The notes under the pieces are model-generated. The model worked only from the letters and a program-made list of their open reading frames with translations, was not told the origin of the DNA and did not search any database. A stretch of DNA of 64,000 nucleotides, from NCBI GenBank assembly GCA_018820925.1, contig JAHJNJ010000019.1, positions 1-64,000 on the forward strand, read 5' to 3'. Source of the DNA: Gammaproteobacteria bacterium (GTDB lineage: Bacteria > Pseudomonadota > Gammaproteobacteria > Burkholderiales > Gallionellaceae). Numbering within the stretch: the first letter of the stretch is position 1; each line of letters begins with the position of its first letter. The position numbers and the translations under genes were made by a program. This document shows, piece by piece, positions 7,086 through 15,604 of the stretch.

Positions 7086-9548
7086 GTGACACCTCGTAAC
7101 CATTCTGCCCCGGGCGGCTGCTTTCACTGCGGCCTGCCCATTCCTCCGGATGCCAACTTCCACGCGCGACTGGAGGATGCGGAGCGGGATTTTTGCTGCT
7201 TCGGCTGTCAGTCGGTGAGCAGTGCCATCTATGAGGCGGGATTGCAGGGCTATTATCAACGCACGCCGGAAGGCGTGTTGCTTGCGCCGCCGCCCGAATT
7301 ACCCAAAGACATCGACATCTACGATTTCGACGAAGTGCAGCAGGAGTTCACCACCTGCTCCGGCGATATTCGCGACATCCATCTACTGGTGGAAGGCATA
7401 CATTGTCCAGCCTGTGTGTGGCTCATCGAACGCGGCTTGCAGAGAGCACCCGGCGTGCAGTCGGCCAATGTCAATCTGGCGGCGAAGCGATTACACCTGC
7501 GCTGGGACAACTCGCGCAGCAAACTTTCCGACCTGATACGCGCACTGGCCAAGATCGGTTATGCCGCTGTGCCCTACGATCCGGAGAGTGCCGAAGGGGT
7601 CATGAAAAAAACCAACCGCGCCATGCTCTACCGGTTGTTCTTCGCCGGTTTTGCCATGATGAACATGCTGTGGATATCGATTGCGTTGTACAGCGGGGCG
7701 GACCGGGACGAGTTTCGCCAATTCTTTCACTGGATGGGGCTGGTATTGGCGACGCCGACGTTGCTGTATTCCGGTTATCCATTTTATCGCGGCGCAATCA
7801 ACGGCTTGCGTGGTGGAAACCTCTCCATGGATATGCCCATCGCACTCGGCCTTTCAGTTACCTATGCTTACTCGCTATATGTCACGGTGACTTACAGCAT
7901 GGTCGGAGAGGTGTATTTCGATACCGTCACCAACCTGATTTTCGTGATCCTGATCGGGCGCTATCTGGAAGGCATGTTCCGGCACCAGGCTGTATCTGCC
8001 ACCAAGCGCCTGATGGAATTGCAGCCGCGCGTCGCCATCATCATGCGCGACGGGCAGGAACAGATGACGCCGATACGCGGCGTCAAGCTGGGCGATCAAG
8101 TGCTCATCAAGCCCGGCTACAAAGTTCCGGTGGATGGTGTGGTGCTGGAAGGTCACAGCACGGTGGATGAGTCCATGCTGACCGGCGAATCCGCGCCCGT
8201 GAACAAATCGGCGGGCGCGCCAGTGTTTGCCGGTACAGTAAATAACAATGGCGCCCTGCTGGTAGAAATGCGCGTGCAAATACAAGAGACCACGCTGGCA
8301 AAAATCATACGTCTGGTGGAAGAAGCACAAGCCTCCAAAGCCCCTATTCAGCGTCTCGCCGACACCATCGTGCCGTGGTTTGTGCTGGTTACCCTGATTT
8401 GCGCAACCATCACTTTCTTCATCTGGAACAGCCACAATTTCGAGGTGGCACTGATGGCGGCAACCTCGGTGCTCATCATCACTTGCCCCTGTGCGCTGGG
8501 TATGGCAACCCCCATGTCCATTGCTGTTGCCTCCGGTCTTGGCGCCAAACACGGCATTCTGGTCAAGAACGGTCTGGTGCTGGAAACGCTGTCCAAAGTG
8601 ACGCATTTCGTCTTCGACAAAACCGGCACGTTGACTGAAGGCAAGATGAGCGTGGCGCAAGTGCATGTCGCGCCAGGCCGGGAAGAGCAGGAAGTCCTGC
8701 GCCATGCTGCCGCAGTCGAACGTTACAGCGAACATAGCGTCGCCAAAGCCATTGTGATCGAAGCGGAAGCCCGCCAACTGTTGCACCGCGACCTTGAAAC
8801 AAGCGCTTTCCTTGCCACTGCCGGGCTGGGTGTGGAAGCGAATGTCGCCGGACAGACCGTGTTGCTGGGCAGTGCAGAATGGCTGATGCAGCAGGGTGTC
8901 GGGCTGGATGCGGCGCTACAAGCCAAGGCGCATGCGCTGGAAACGCAGGCAATGAGTTGTATCTATATGGCGCAGAATGGCAAGCATGTGGCGGTGTTTG
9001 CATTGGCCGACAAACTGCGCGGCGACGCGCAGCAACTGGTGGATGAACTCCGTGCGGCGGGTATTATCATGACCCTGCTGAGCGGCGACCGCAGACCTGT
9101 TGCCGAAGCCGTTGCACGGCAACTCGGCGGCATGGAAGTGATTGCCGAAGTCATGCCGCAGGACAAGGATCAGGTGATCCAGCGCTTGCAACAGCGCGGT
9201 GCGGTGGTGGCGATGGTGGGGGACGGCGTTAATGACGCCCCGGCGCTGATTCGTGCCGATGTCGGCATCGCACTGGGTTCCGGCACGGATGTCTCAGTGG
9301 AAAGTGCGGACATCGTGTTGATGTATAACGAACTGGACAAAGTGCGTCAGGCCACGCAATTGTCGCGGCGTACCTTGCTTACGATCAAGCAAAATATCGG
9401 GCTGTCTTTCGTGTATAACGCCATCATGGTGCCGCTGGCGATGATGGCCAGGGTCAGCCCGCTGGTGGCGGCGATCAGTATGCCGATCAGTTCCCTGATC
9501 GTGATCGGCAATGCAGCGCGCATACGCACGTTGTTCAAGAAGCAGTGA
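7086..9548 (+). CDS. ccoI: Copper-translocating P1B-type ATPase for cbb3 assembly (CcoI/FixI)
   Basis: An 820-residue copper pump that exports Cu(I) for insertion into cbb3 oxidase. The order is: cysteine-rich N-terminus (CFHCG, CCFGCQ), a heavy-metal-associated domain with GIHCPAC (near 105), eight predicted membrane helices, the actuator motif TGES, the transport motif CPC (near 468), the phosphorylation motif DKTGTLTEGK (near 511) and the hinge GDGVNDAP (near 713). All catalytic motifs are intact. The start is GTG 7086 with a weak GGAAAG site; no better start is seen. It is followed nine bases later by ccoS, the usual FixIS arrangement. Confidence 0.96.
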   Translation: MTPRNHSAPGGCFHCGLPIPPDANFHARLEDAERDFCCFGCQSVSSAIYEAGLQGYYQRTPEGVLLAPPPELPKDIDIYDFDEVQQEFTTCSGDIRDIHLLVEGIHCPACVWLIERGLQRAPGVQSANVNLAAKRLHLRWDNSRSKLSDLIRALAKIGYAAVPYDPESAEGVMKKTNRAMLYRLFFAGFAMMNMLWISIALYSGADRDEFRQFFHWMGLVLATPTLLYSGYPFYRGAINGLRGGNLSMDMPIALGLSVTYAYSLYVTVTYSMVGEVYFDTVTNLIFVILIGRYLEGMFRHQAVSATKRLMELQPRVAIIMRDGQEQMTPIRGVKLGDQVLIKPGYKVPVDGVVLEGHSTVDESMLTGESAPVNKSAGAPVFAGTVNNNGALLVEMRVQIQETTLAKIIRLVEEAQASKAPIQRLADTIVPWFVLVTLICATITFFIWNSHNFEVALMAATSVLIITCPCALGMATPMSIAVASGLGAKHGILVKNGLVLETLSKVTHFVFDKTGTLTEGKMSVAQVHVAPGREEQEVLRHAAAVERYSEHSVAKAIVIEAEARQLLHRDLETSAFLATAGLGVEANVAGQTVLLGSAEWLMQQGVGLDAALQAKAHALETQAMSCIYMAQNGKHVAVFALADKLRGDAQQLVDELRAAGIIMTLLSGDRRPVAEAVARQLGGMEVIAEVMPQDKDQVIQRLQQRGAVVAMVGDGVNDAPALIRADVGIALGSGTDVSVESADIVLMYNELDKVRQATQLSRRTLLTIKQNIGLSFVYNAIMVPLAMMARVSPLVAAISMPISSLIVIGNAARIRTLFKKQ

Positions 9549-9557
9549 GGTGATGTT

Positions 9558-9758
9558 ATGGACGTGATCTACAGTCTGATACCCGGCATGATGTTCTTCG
9601 GGGTGCTGTTCGTTATCGTGCTGGTGTGGGCGGTGAAAAAAGGCCAGTACGAGGATATGGAAGGCAATGCCAACCGTATTCTGTTGGACGATGACGACGA
9701 TATATTGCGTGAATCGGACAAACCCGGAAAAGAGAAAGACGCAAGCGCAGACAAGTAG
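9558..9758 (+). CDS. ccoS: cbb3 oxidase maturation protein CcoS
   Basis: Small membrane protein (66 residues) with one N-terminal helix (about residues 3-26) followed by KKGQYEDMEG, the CcoS signature, and a run of aspartates in RILLDDDDDIL. The charged C-terminus (SDKPGKEKDASADK) is longer than in some relatives. It is needed for insertion of heme b and copper. It is the last gene of the ccoGHIS unit and converges with the gene on the opposite strand. Confidence 0.9.
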   Translation: MDVIYSLIPGMMFFGVLFVIVLVWAVKKGQYEDMEGNANRILLDDDDDILRESDKPGKEKDASADK

Positions 9759-9777
9759 CAGGCGCTTGCGCAGCAAA

Positions 9778-10452
9778 TTATTCCAGTATTTTACCGTTCT
9801 CCATCAGTGGCTTAACCAGTTTGTCGAAATCCCGGGGCGGAACATATTGCAAGAGCGGTTTTTCAGTGCCTCCCAAAGCAATGTCCAAACCATTCTGCGG
9901 ATACAGCCAGTGTATGACGCCGCTCTTGGTTTCCTGGATGCGTTGTGCGGGCTGACCGAAGCGTTTCAGGAATATTGCCTCCTCCACGCGCAGGCTGGGC
10001 AGATAAGTCAGGCTGCTGATCGGCAGGGTACGCAGCCTGGCAATGTCGTCCGCTGCCATCGTGATTTTCTTGCCGCTTCCGGTCGCCGCCATGCGCAAGC
10101 CGCGCTCATACATGGCTTTCAACTCTGCTTCGGGAACCGCAATGGTGAGCACGATTTTGGAGGGCAAACCGCCCAGAATGACCTTGTCGAAAAAAACCTC
10201 GGCGAACAATTTACCGTCCGGTGACTTGAACAGACTGGGCTCGGCTACTTCCCTGAAACGGGACTCGGCTTTGTCGGTGTCGGATTCGCCCAGCGTCAGG
10301 CCGAAGACGCGCACCGAATTTGCGGTTGGATGTTCAATATGCCAAGGGAAATCATCAAGGCGTTTAGGGTCGTCCGGCATGAAAAATGCGCTGACGATAA
10401 GAATCGTCGACGCAATGCCGACACTCCAAAATATCTTGCTTTCTGTTGTCAT
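9778..10452 (-). CDS. Conserved hypothetical protein, signal-anchored
   Basis: A 224-residue protein of unknown function. The N-terminal helix (about residues 8-25) can serve as signal or membrane anchor; the rest is soluble and presumably periplasmic. No catalytic motif, cysteine pair or metal site stands out. It is 18 bases downstream of the next unknown gene and probably shares its transcript. It sits between the cbb3 block and fnr, so a link to microaerobic respiration is possible but only by position. Confidence 0.75.
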   Translation of the reverse strand: MTTESKIFWSVGIASTILIVSAFFMPDDPKRLDDFPWHIEHPTANSVRVFGLTLGESDTDKAESRFREVAEPSLFKSPDGKLFAEVFFDKVILGGLPSKIVLTIAVPEAELKAMYERGLRMAATGSGKKITMAADDIARLRTLPISSLTYLPSLRVEEAIFLKRFGQPAQRIQETKSGVIHWLYPQNGLDIALGGTEKPLLQYVPPRDFDKLVKPLMENGKILE

Positions 10453-10470
10453 GGTAAGCCGAGGGTTGAT

Positions 10471-10992
10471 TTAAGAAGAAATAGAAGAATTCAGTGGATC
10501 CGGGTTAAGTTTGACAAAACGCTTGGGCAATTTGCCATGGCGCGCCTGATACAAGGAATCGTTGCCCAAAACAACCAATATTAACAACGTTACCATAAAT
10601 GGCAACAGACCGACTCCGCCTATCAGCGAAATCGTGACAATTATCGACCATCCCGTCACTTTCGAGATCAACAATCCTCCGCCGATAATCGCGCAAGTGG
10701 CGGTCAGCAACCACAGAAAATGCAAATTGCGCTGCGCGGCAATTTTCCAGTGCGACTTGATGAACCAGGTTGCATTGCTCCCGGCGATCTGCCTTGCCTT
10801 GATTATGATATAAAAAATAATGATAAAGGATGTGATCGGCACAATCAAAACAAGAAGCGGGAACGTCCGGTAAACGCCAAAAGTGGTGGCAAAAACCAGA
10901 ATATGGTTGAAAATCAGATTGATCAAAAAAATCTCGTGAGGCCACTTGGCCAAGTGACTCTCTTCCGGTGATACCGTGAATTGCTGGTGCAT
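10471..10992 (-). CDS. Hypothetical inner-membrane protein, four predicted helices
   Basis: A 173-residue polytopic protein with hydrophobic segments at about 20-40, 46-65, 92-113 and 118-143. The cytoplasmic-looking N-terminus begins MHQQFTVSPEESHLAKWPHE and the tail is hydrophilic. GGGAGA lies nine bases before the ATG. I do not recognise a family. It precedes the anchored unknown protein on the same strand and lies downstream of fnr on the same strand, about 100 bases away, so it may be a separate small operon. Confidence 0.75.
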   Translation of the reverse strand: MHQQFTVSPEESHLAKWPHEIFLINLIFNHILVFATTFGVYRTFPLLVLIVPITSFIIIFYIIIKARQIAGSNATWFIKSHWKIAAQRNLHFLWLLTATCAIIGGGLLISKVTGWSIIVTISLIGGVGLLPFMVTLLILVVLGNDSLYQARHGKLPKRFVKLNPDPLNSSISS

Positions 10993-11091
10993 GTTGTTCT
11001 CCCTGACATAGTTATAGTTTTATGGATTTTTGAGACAGTTGCGTGAACAGGATACCAGTATTTACTGGAATGGGAGGGGGTCGAACGACGC

Positions 11092-11814
11092 TCAGATGTG
11101 GCCGACAAAGCTGCGCAGGCGCAACACATCCATGATCTCAACTTCACGCACCCGGACGCTGAGCAAGCCGTTTTCCTGGAATTGCGAGAATGTGCGGCTG
11201 ACTGTTTCCAGCTTCAATCCGAGATAACTGCCAATTTCCTGCCGGGTCATGCGCAGAAGGAATGCGTTGGGAGAATAGCCGCGTGCGCTGAAGCGCTGCG
11301 ACAGATTGAGCAGAAAAGCCGCCAGGCGCTCCTCGGCGCGCATGGAGCCGAGCAGCATCATGATGCCCTGGTCGCGCACGATCTCGCGGCTCATGATCTT
11401 GTGCAGATGGCGTTGCAATACCGGCACATCGCGACTCAATTCCTCCAGCAGATTGAACGGGATTTCGCAGATTTCGCTGTCCTCCAGCGCTACCGCGTCG
11501 CAGGTATGGGCGTCGGCACAGATTGCGTCCATGCCGATGATTTCCCCCGGCATCTGGAAGCCGGTTACCTGTTCCCGGCCATCTTCATGCAGTACCTGCG
11601 TTTTGAAAAACCCGTTGCGGATGGCATACAGTGCGTGGAAAGGCTCTCCGCTGCGGTACAGGTACTCGCCACGCTTGAACGTGCGTTTCAGGCTGGTCAA
11701 GGCGTCAAGACGCTGCATCTGGGCGGCGTCCAGATCGACAGGAAGGCACAGTTCGCGCAGGTTGCAGCTTGAACACGCGATGCGCAGGGACAGGTTGTGG
11801 ACAGCGTTTTGCAC
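11092..11814 (-). CDS. fnr: Fnr-type oxygen-sensing transcription regulator
   Basis: A 240-residue CRP/FNR protein. Four cysteines needed for the oxygen-labile [4Fe-4S] cluster are present: C14, C17, C23 (CSSCNLRELC) and C116 (EICEIPF), in Escherichia coli Fnr spacing. The effector-domain beta-roll is followed by the dimerisation helix and a helix-turn-helix (MTRQEIGSYLGLKLETVSRT) whose E-SR core recognises TTGAT half-sites. The start is GTG 11814: the codon immediately upstream in frame is a stop, so no earlier start exists, and no Shine-Dalgarno is visible. It is divergent from hemN, with an Fnr box between them. Confidence 0.94.
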   Translation of the reverse strand: MQNAVHNLSLRIACSSCNLRELCLPVDLDAAQMQRLDALTSLKRTFKRGEYLYRSGEPFHALYAIRNGFFKTQVLHEDGREQVTGFQMPGEIIGMDAICADAHTCDAVALEDSEICEIPFNLLEELSRDVPVLQRHLHKIMSREIVRDQGIMMLLGSMRAEERLAAFLLNLSQRFSARGYSPNAFLLRMTRQEIGSYLGLKLETVSRTFSQFQENGLLSVRVREVEIMDVLRLRSFVGHI

Positions 11815-11866
11815 TTATGTTTTATATGGGTATTGCTCAATACGGAGGGGAAATATGACACGGTTT

Positions 11867-11880
11867 TTGACCTATATCAA
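11867..11880. promoter_or_regulatory. Fnr binding site between fnr and hemN
   Basis: TTGACCTATATCAA differs from the consensus TTGAT-N4-ATCAA at one position. It is centred about 63 bases before the hemN start and 59 bases before the fnr start, so it could activate hemN, autoregulate fnr, or both. A possible hemN -10 (TATGCT) at 11894-11899 is closer than ideal for class II activation. Confidence 0.7.
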
Positions 11881-11936
11881 ACGCATTTTGCGGTATGCTG
11901 GCACATTCCTGAAACGAAAATGCAAGAAGTCGCCAC

Positions 11937-13340
11937 ATGTCAGTCAATAATGAAATAAGCTCCCAGCTGGAAGTCGATCTGGATCTGATTCGCCGTCTGG
12001 ACAAGAACGGTCCCCGCTATACCTCCTACCCTACTGCCGACCGCTTCGTCGAGGCTTTTAACGCCGAAACGTACACCCAATGGGTGGCCAAGCGCGAGGT
12101 CGGCGGTATCAGCCGCCCATTGTCGCTGTACGTCCATATCCCGTTCTGCAATACCCTGTGTTTTTACTGCGCCTGCAACAAGGTGGTCACCAAGGATTTC
12201 AGCAAAGCCGATCAATATGTGCGCTACCTCATCAAGGAAATCGAGATGCAGGCCGCGCTGCTGGGCGAGTCCCGGCGTCTTGAGCAACTGCATTTTGGCG
12301 GCGGAACCCCCACCTTCCTGAGCGACGACGAATTGCGCGCAGTGATGGGCGCGATCGGCAAGAATTTCGAATTGGTGGAAGGTGGAGAATACTCAATCGA
12401 AATTGATCCGCGCAAAGTGAGCGATGCTACCGTCGCGCTGCTTGGGGAGCTTGGTTTCAACCGCATCAGCATCGGCGTACAGGATTTTGACCCGGCCGTG
12501 CAAAAAGCGGTGAACCGCATCCAGAGCGAAGAAGAGACCTTGCAGGTGATCCGCGCGGCGCGCGCCAATGGCTTCCAGTCGGTCAGTATCGACCTGATTT
12601 ACGGTTTGCCCAAACAGACGTTGGAAGGAATCAAAACCACGCTGGACAAGGTTATCGCGGTCAATCCCGACCGCCTGTCCATCTACAACTACGCGCATAT
12701 GCCCAAGCTGTTCATGCCGCAGCGCCGCATTCACGAAGAGGATCTCCCGTCCCCGCAAACCAAGCTCGATATCCTGAAGCTGGCGGTGAACACACTCACC
12801 GATGCCGGCTACGTGTATATCGGCATGGACCACTTCGCCAAGCCGGACGACGAGTTGGCCGTGGCGCAGCGCCAGGGCAGATTGCACCGCAATTTCCAGG
12901 GCTATTCCACGCACTCGGATTGCGACCTGATCGCGGTCGGCGTGAGTTCCATCGGCAAGATCGGCCCCACCTACAGCCAGAATTTCCGCGAACTGGAACC
13001 GTACTACGACGCGCTGGACAACAACATCCTGCCCATCATGCGCGGTATGGAATTGAACGCCGACGACCTGGTACGGCGCGCCATCATCCAGGCGCTGATG
13101 TGCCACTTCGAATTGTCGAAGGAGTCGTTCAACATCGCCTACCTGATCGACTTCGACCAGTACTTCGCGACCGAACTGAAAGAACTTGCCGAATATGAAA
13201 AAGAAGGGCTGCTCAAGCTCTCGCCGCAATGGATCAGCGTTACGCCCAAAGGGCGCATGTTGATTCGCAACATCTGCATGATCTTTGACAAATACCTGCG
13301 CACCAAGCAAGAACACGCGCGCTATTCCAAGGTTATATAG
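11937..13340 (+). CDS. hemN: Oxygen-independent coproporphyrinogen III dehydrogenase
   Basis: Radical SAM enzyme (467 residues) that decarboxylates coproporphyrinogen III to protoporphyrinogen IX without oxygen. The [4Fe-4S] motif is C71-x3-C75-x2-C78, followed by C80, in the context HIPFCNTLCFYCACNKVVT. The glycine-rich LHFGGGTPTFL SAM segment follows, and the HemN C-terminal domain reaches to the end. The N-terminal RYTSYPTADRF is the HemN-specific trip-wire region, which separates it from HemW. Only a weak ribosome site (AAGAAG) precedes the ATG. It supplies heme to the neighbouring cbb3 oxidase under low oxygen. Confidence 0.95.
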   Translation: MSVNNEISSQLEVDLDLIRRLDKNGPRYTSYPTADRFVEAFNAETYTQWVAKREVGGISRPLSLYVHIPFCNTLCFYCACNKVVTKDFSKADQYVRYLIKEIEMQAALLGESRRLEQLHFGGGTPTFLSDDELRAVMGAIGKNFELVEGGEYSIEIDPRKVSDATVALLGELGFNRISIGVQDFDPAVQKAVNRIQSEEETLQVIRAARANGFQSVSIDLIYGLPKQTLEGIKTTLDKVIAVNPDRLSIYNYAHMPKLFMPQRRIHEEDLPSPQTKLDILKLAVNTLTDAGYVYIGMDHFAKPDDELAVAQRQGRLHRNFQGYSTHSDCDLIAVGVSSIGKIGPTYSQNFRELEPYYDALDNNILPIMRGMELNADDLVRRAIIQALMCHFELSKESFNIAYLIDFDQYFATELKELAEYEKEGLLKLSPQWISVTPKGRMLIRNICMIFDKYLRTKQEHARYSKVI

Positions 13341-13443
13341 AAGGGGTCTGCAACAATCAGTGACGAGCCGCTGCGGATACTTTTGCGGAGGCCGACTGAT
13401 GCTTTGGGGTAAAATGCCCTACGTTAGGAGTGAGAGACAAAAA

Positions 13444-14694
13444 ATGAAGCGCGTGGAAGATTTTCGCCTGAAGTTCGGCAAACAAGAACTGGTCCCGATC
13501 ATGATCGGGGGCATGGGTGTGGATATCTCCACGTCGAAACTGGCCCTGGAAGCCGCCCGTCTGGGCGGTGTGGGACATATCTCGGATGCCATGCTGCCCA
13601 CCGTTTCGGATCGCCACTACGACACCGACTTCGTCAAAACCAAACTCCTGCAGTTCAAATATAACATCGATAACTCCGACAAATCGGACGTCAAGTTCGA
13701 TCTCGGCCACATTGCCGAATCCACGCGCCTGCATGTGAGCAAGACCATGGAAGCCAAACGCGGCTCCGGCATGATCTTCATCAACTGCATGGAAAAACTC
13801 ACCATGAGCGCCCCCAAGGAAACGCTCAAGGTACGGCTGTGGGAAGCGCTGTCCGCCGGCATCGACGGCATCACCCTGGCGGCCGGATTGCATCTCGGTT
13901 CGTTCGGCCTGATCGAGGATCACCCGCGCTTTCGCGATGCCAAACTGGGCATCATCGTATCCAGCCTGCGCGCGCTGCAACTGTTCCTGCGCAAAAATGC
14001 GCGCACCAACCGTTTGCCCGATTTCATCGTGGTGGAAGGCCCGCTTGCAGGAGGACACCTCGGCTTCGGGCTGGACGACTGGATGAAGTACGACCTGCGC
14101 ACGATTACCAACGAGATCCATCAATACCTGCGCGACGAAAAACTCGACATTCCTGTCATCCCGGCGGGCGGCATATTTACCGGCAGCGATGCGGCCGCGT
14201 ATCTGGAAGAGGGCGCGGCGGCGGTACAAGTGGCGACACGTTTCACTGTGGCGCAAGAATGCGGCCTGCCTGCGGATGTGCAGCAGGAATATTTCAAGGC
14301 CAGTGAAAGCGACATCGAGGTGAACGCCACTTCACCCACCGGCTATCCGATGCGCATGCTGAAGAACAGTCCTTCCACCGGTTCCGGCATCCGTCCCGGC
14401 TGTGAATCCTACGGCTACCTGCTGGATACCAACGGGCATTGCGACTACATCGACTCCTACAACCGCGAAGTGGCGCTGCATCCGGATGCCAAGAAGGTCG
14501 CGGTCTTCGACAAGACCTGCCTGTGCACGCACATGCGCAATTACAAATGCTGGACCTGCGGGCAATATACCTATCGCCTCAAGGACACCACCCGCAAGGC
14601 GGCGGACGGCAGCTACCGGATCCTGACCGCAGAGCACATCTTCAAAGATTACCAATTCAGTACCGACAACAAGATCGCGTTACCCGACGCTTGA
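13444..14694 (+). CDS. Nitronate monooxygenase-like flavoprotein with C-terminal four-cysteine motif
   Basis: A 416-residue TIM-barrel FMN protein of the 2-nitropropane dioxygenase family. Family features include IMIGGMGVDIS near the start, EGPLAGGHLGF (FMN-binding GGH), IPAGGIFTGSDAAAYLEEGAAAVQVATRF (phosphate-binding part) and a conserved C-terminal half. The tail has C-x-C-x7-C-x2-C (CLCTHMRNYKCWTC), which could hold zinc or an iron-sulfur cluster and is not part of classical nitronate monooxygenases. I chose ATG 13444, which follows AGGAGTGAGAG; an in-frame ATG at 13414 lies before that site. The true substrate is unknown. It lies about 100 bases downstream of hemN. Confidence 0.8.
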   Translation: MKRVEDFRLKFGKQELVPIMIGGMGVDISTSKLALEAARLGGVGHISDAMLPTVSDRHYDTDFVKTKLLQFKYNIDNSDKSDVKFDLGHIAESTRLHVSKTMEAKRGSGMIFINCMEKLTMSAPKETLKVRLWEALSAGIDGITLAAGLHLGSFGLIEDHPRFRDAKLGIIVSSLRALQLFLRKNARTNRLPDFIVVEGPLAGGHLGFGLDDWMKYDLRTITNEIHQYLRDEKLDIPVIPAGGIFTGSDAAAYLEEGAAAVQVATRFTVAQECGLPADVQQEYFKASESDIEVNATSPTGYPMRMLKNSPSTGSGIRPGCESYGYLLDTNGHCDYIDSYNREVALHPDAKKVAVFDKTCLCTHMRNYKCWTCGQYTYRLKDTTRKAADGSYRILTAEHIFKDYQFSTDNKIALPDA

Positions 14695-14735
14695 GTTGTC
14701 CATGCCCGGACAGGGCGCTGCCGACAGGATTGACA

Positions 14736-15527
14736 ATGATCGCCCGAACCCTGCTGACGATTGCCGTTTTGCTACCCAGCCTCCCGCTACAGGCGGCATG
14801 GGATATCGGCGGCGCGCTGGAAGAATATCGCTGGGTTGAATATCCGGCAGAAATCAGCGGAAACCCCAAAGAACTCGGATTCCGTTCCGCGCTGTTCGTC
14901 AATTGGACGCAGGAGAGCGAACAGGGATTGCTGTTCGCGTGGCGAGCCAAGCTCTACGCCGGAACGGTCAATTACGATACCTACCTGCTTGCCCCGCCGC
15001 ACGAGCCGGTAAGCACCAAAACAGACTACAACGGCGTGGCGAGCGAGGGGCAGATGTTTTACCGTCACAACCTCGGTTCCTACAAGCTGGATCAAATCGG
15101 CGGCCTCGGTCTGGATTTCTGGCGACGCGGCATACGCAGTAACGGCGGCAGCCAGTTCGAAGACTATTCGATCCTGTATGCGCGCGCGGGGCTGCGACTA
15201 TCCAAATCAAGAGTCGAAGCGGGATTGCATGGTGAACTGGGGATCAAGTTTCCCGTCGCAACCAATGAAGATGCGCATCTGGACAGCATGGGTTACACCT
15301 CCAATCCCGCGCTCTCGCCAAAAGGGGAGGTCAGCGGCTACGCGGAAATCGGATACCGCATCAATCCCCGGTTTGATGTGCTCGGCTATTACGACAGCTG
15401 GCGTTTCGGCCGCTCGGCAGATGTCAGGGCCAACAAACCGGGGGACGCGCCGGGAACATATTGGCTGGTCTATCAACCCAAATCCGACATGGATGCCTTG
15501 GGGATAAAGTTGCTCGTATCGTTCTGA
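14736..15527 (+). CDS. Exported protein, probable outer-membrane beta-barrel
   Basis: A 263-residue protein with a clear signal peptide (MIARTLLTIAVLLPSLPLQA, cleavage after QAA). The mature part is rich in alternating hydrophobic/aromatic strands (YRWVEYP, LLFAWRAKLYAG, VSGYAEIGYRI, FDVLGYYDSWRFG) and ends in SF with a terminal aromatic residue, typical of small outer-membrane barrels. ACAGGA precedes ATG 14736. No specific family is recognised. It stands alone between the flavoprotein and asmA. Confidence 0.75.
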   Translation: MIARTLLTIAVLLPSLPLQAAWDIGGALEEYRWVEYPAEISGNPKELGFRSALFVNWTQESEQGLLFAWRAKLYAGTVNYDTYLLAPPHEPVSTKTDYNGVASEGQMFYRHNLGSYKLDQIGGLGLDFWRRGIRSNGGSQFEDYSILYARAGLRLSKSRVEAGLHGELGIKFPVATNEDAHLDSMGYTSNPALSPKGEVSGYAEIGYRINPRFDVLGYYDSWRFGRSADVRANKPGDAPGTYWLVYQPKSDMDALGIKLLVSF

Positions 15528-15604
15528 TACCGTCGTCTGTCTGTCATCCTTGACGGCGGCACGCTCGTTTATAATTTGCCCGGCAGCACTAGACAGGTGA
15601 CGAT

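Noticed and set aside
15550-15575. TTGACG ... TATAAT promoter before asmA
   Set aside because: The spacer is only 14 bases, too short for a normal sigma-70 promoter.
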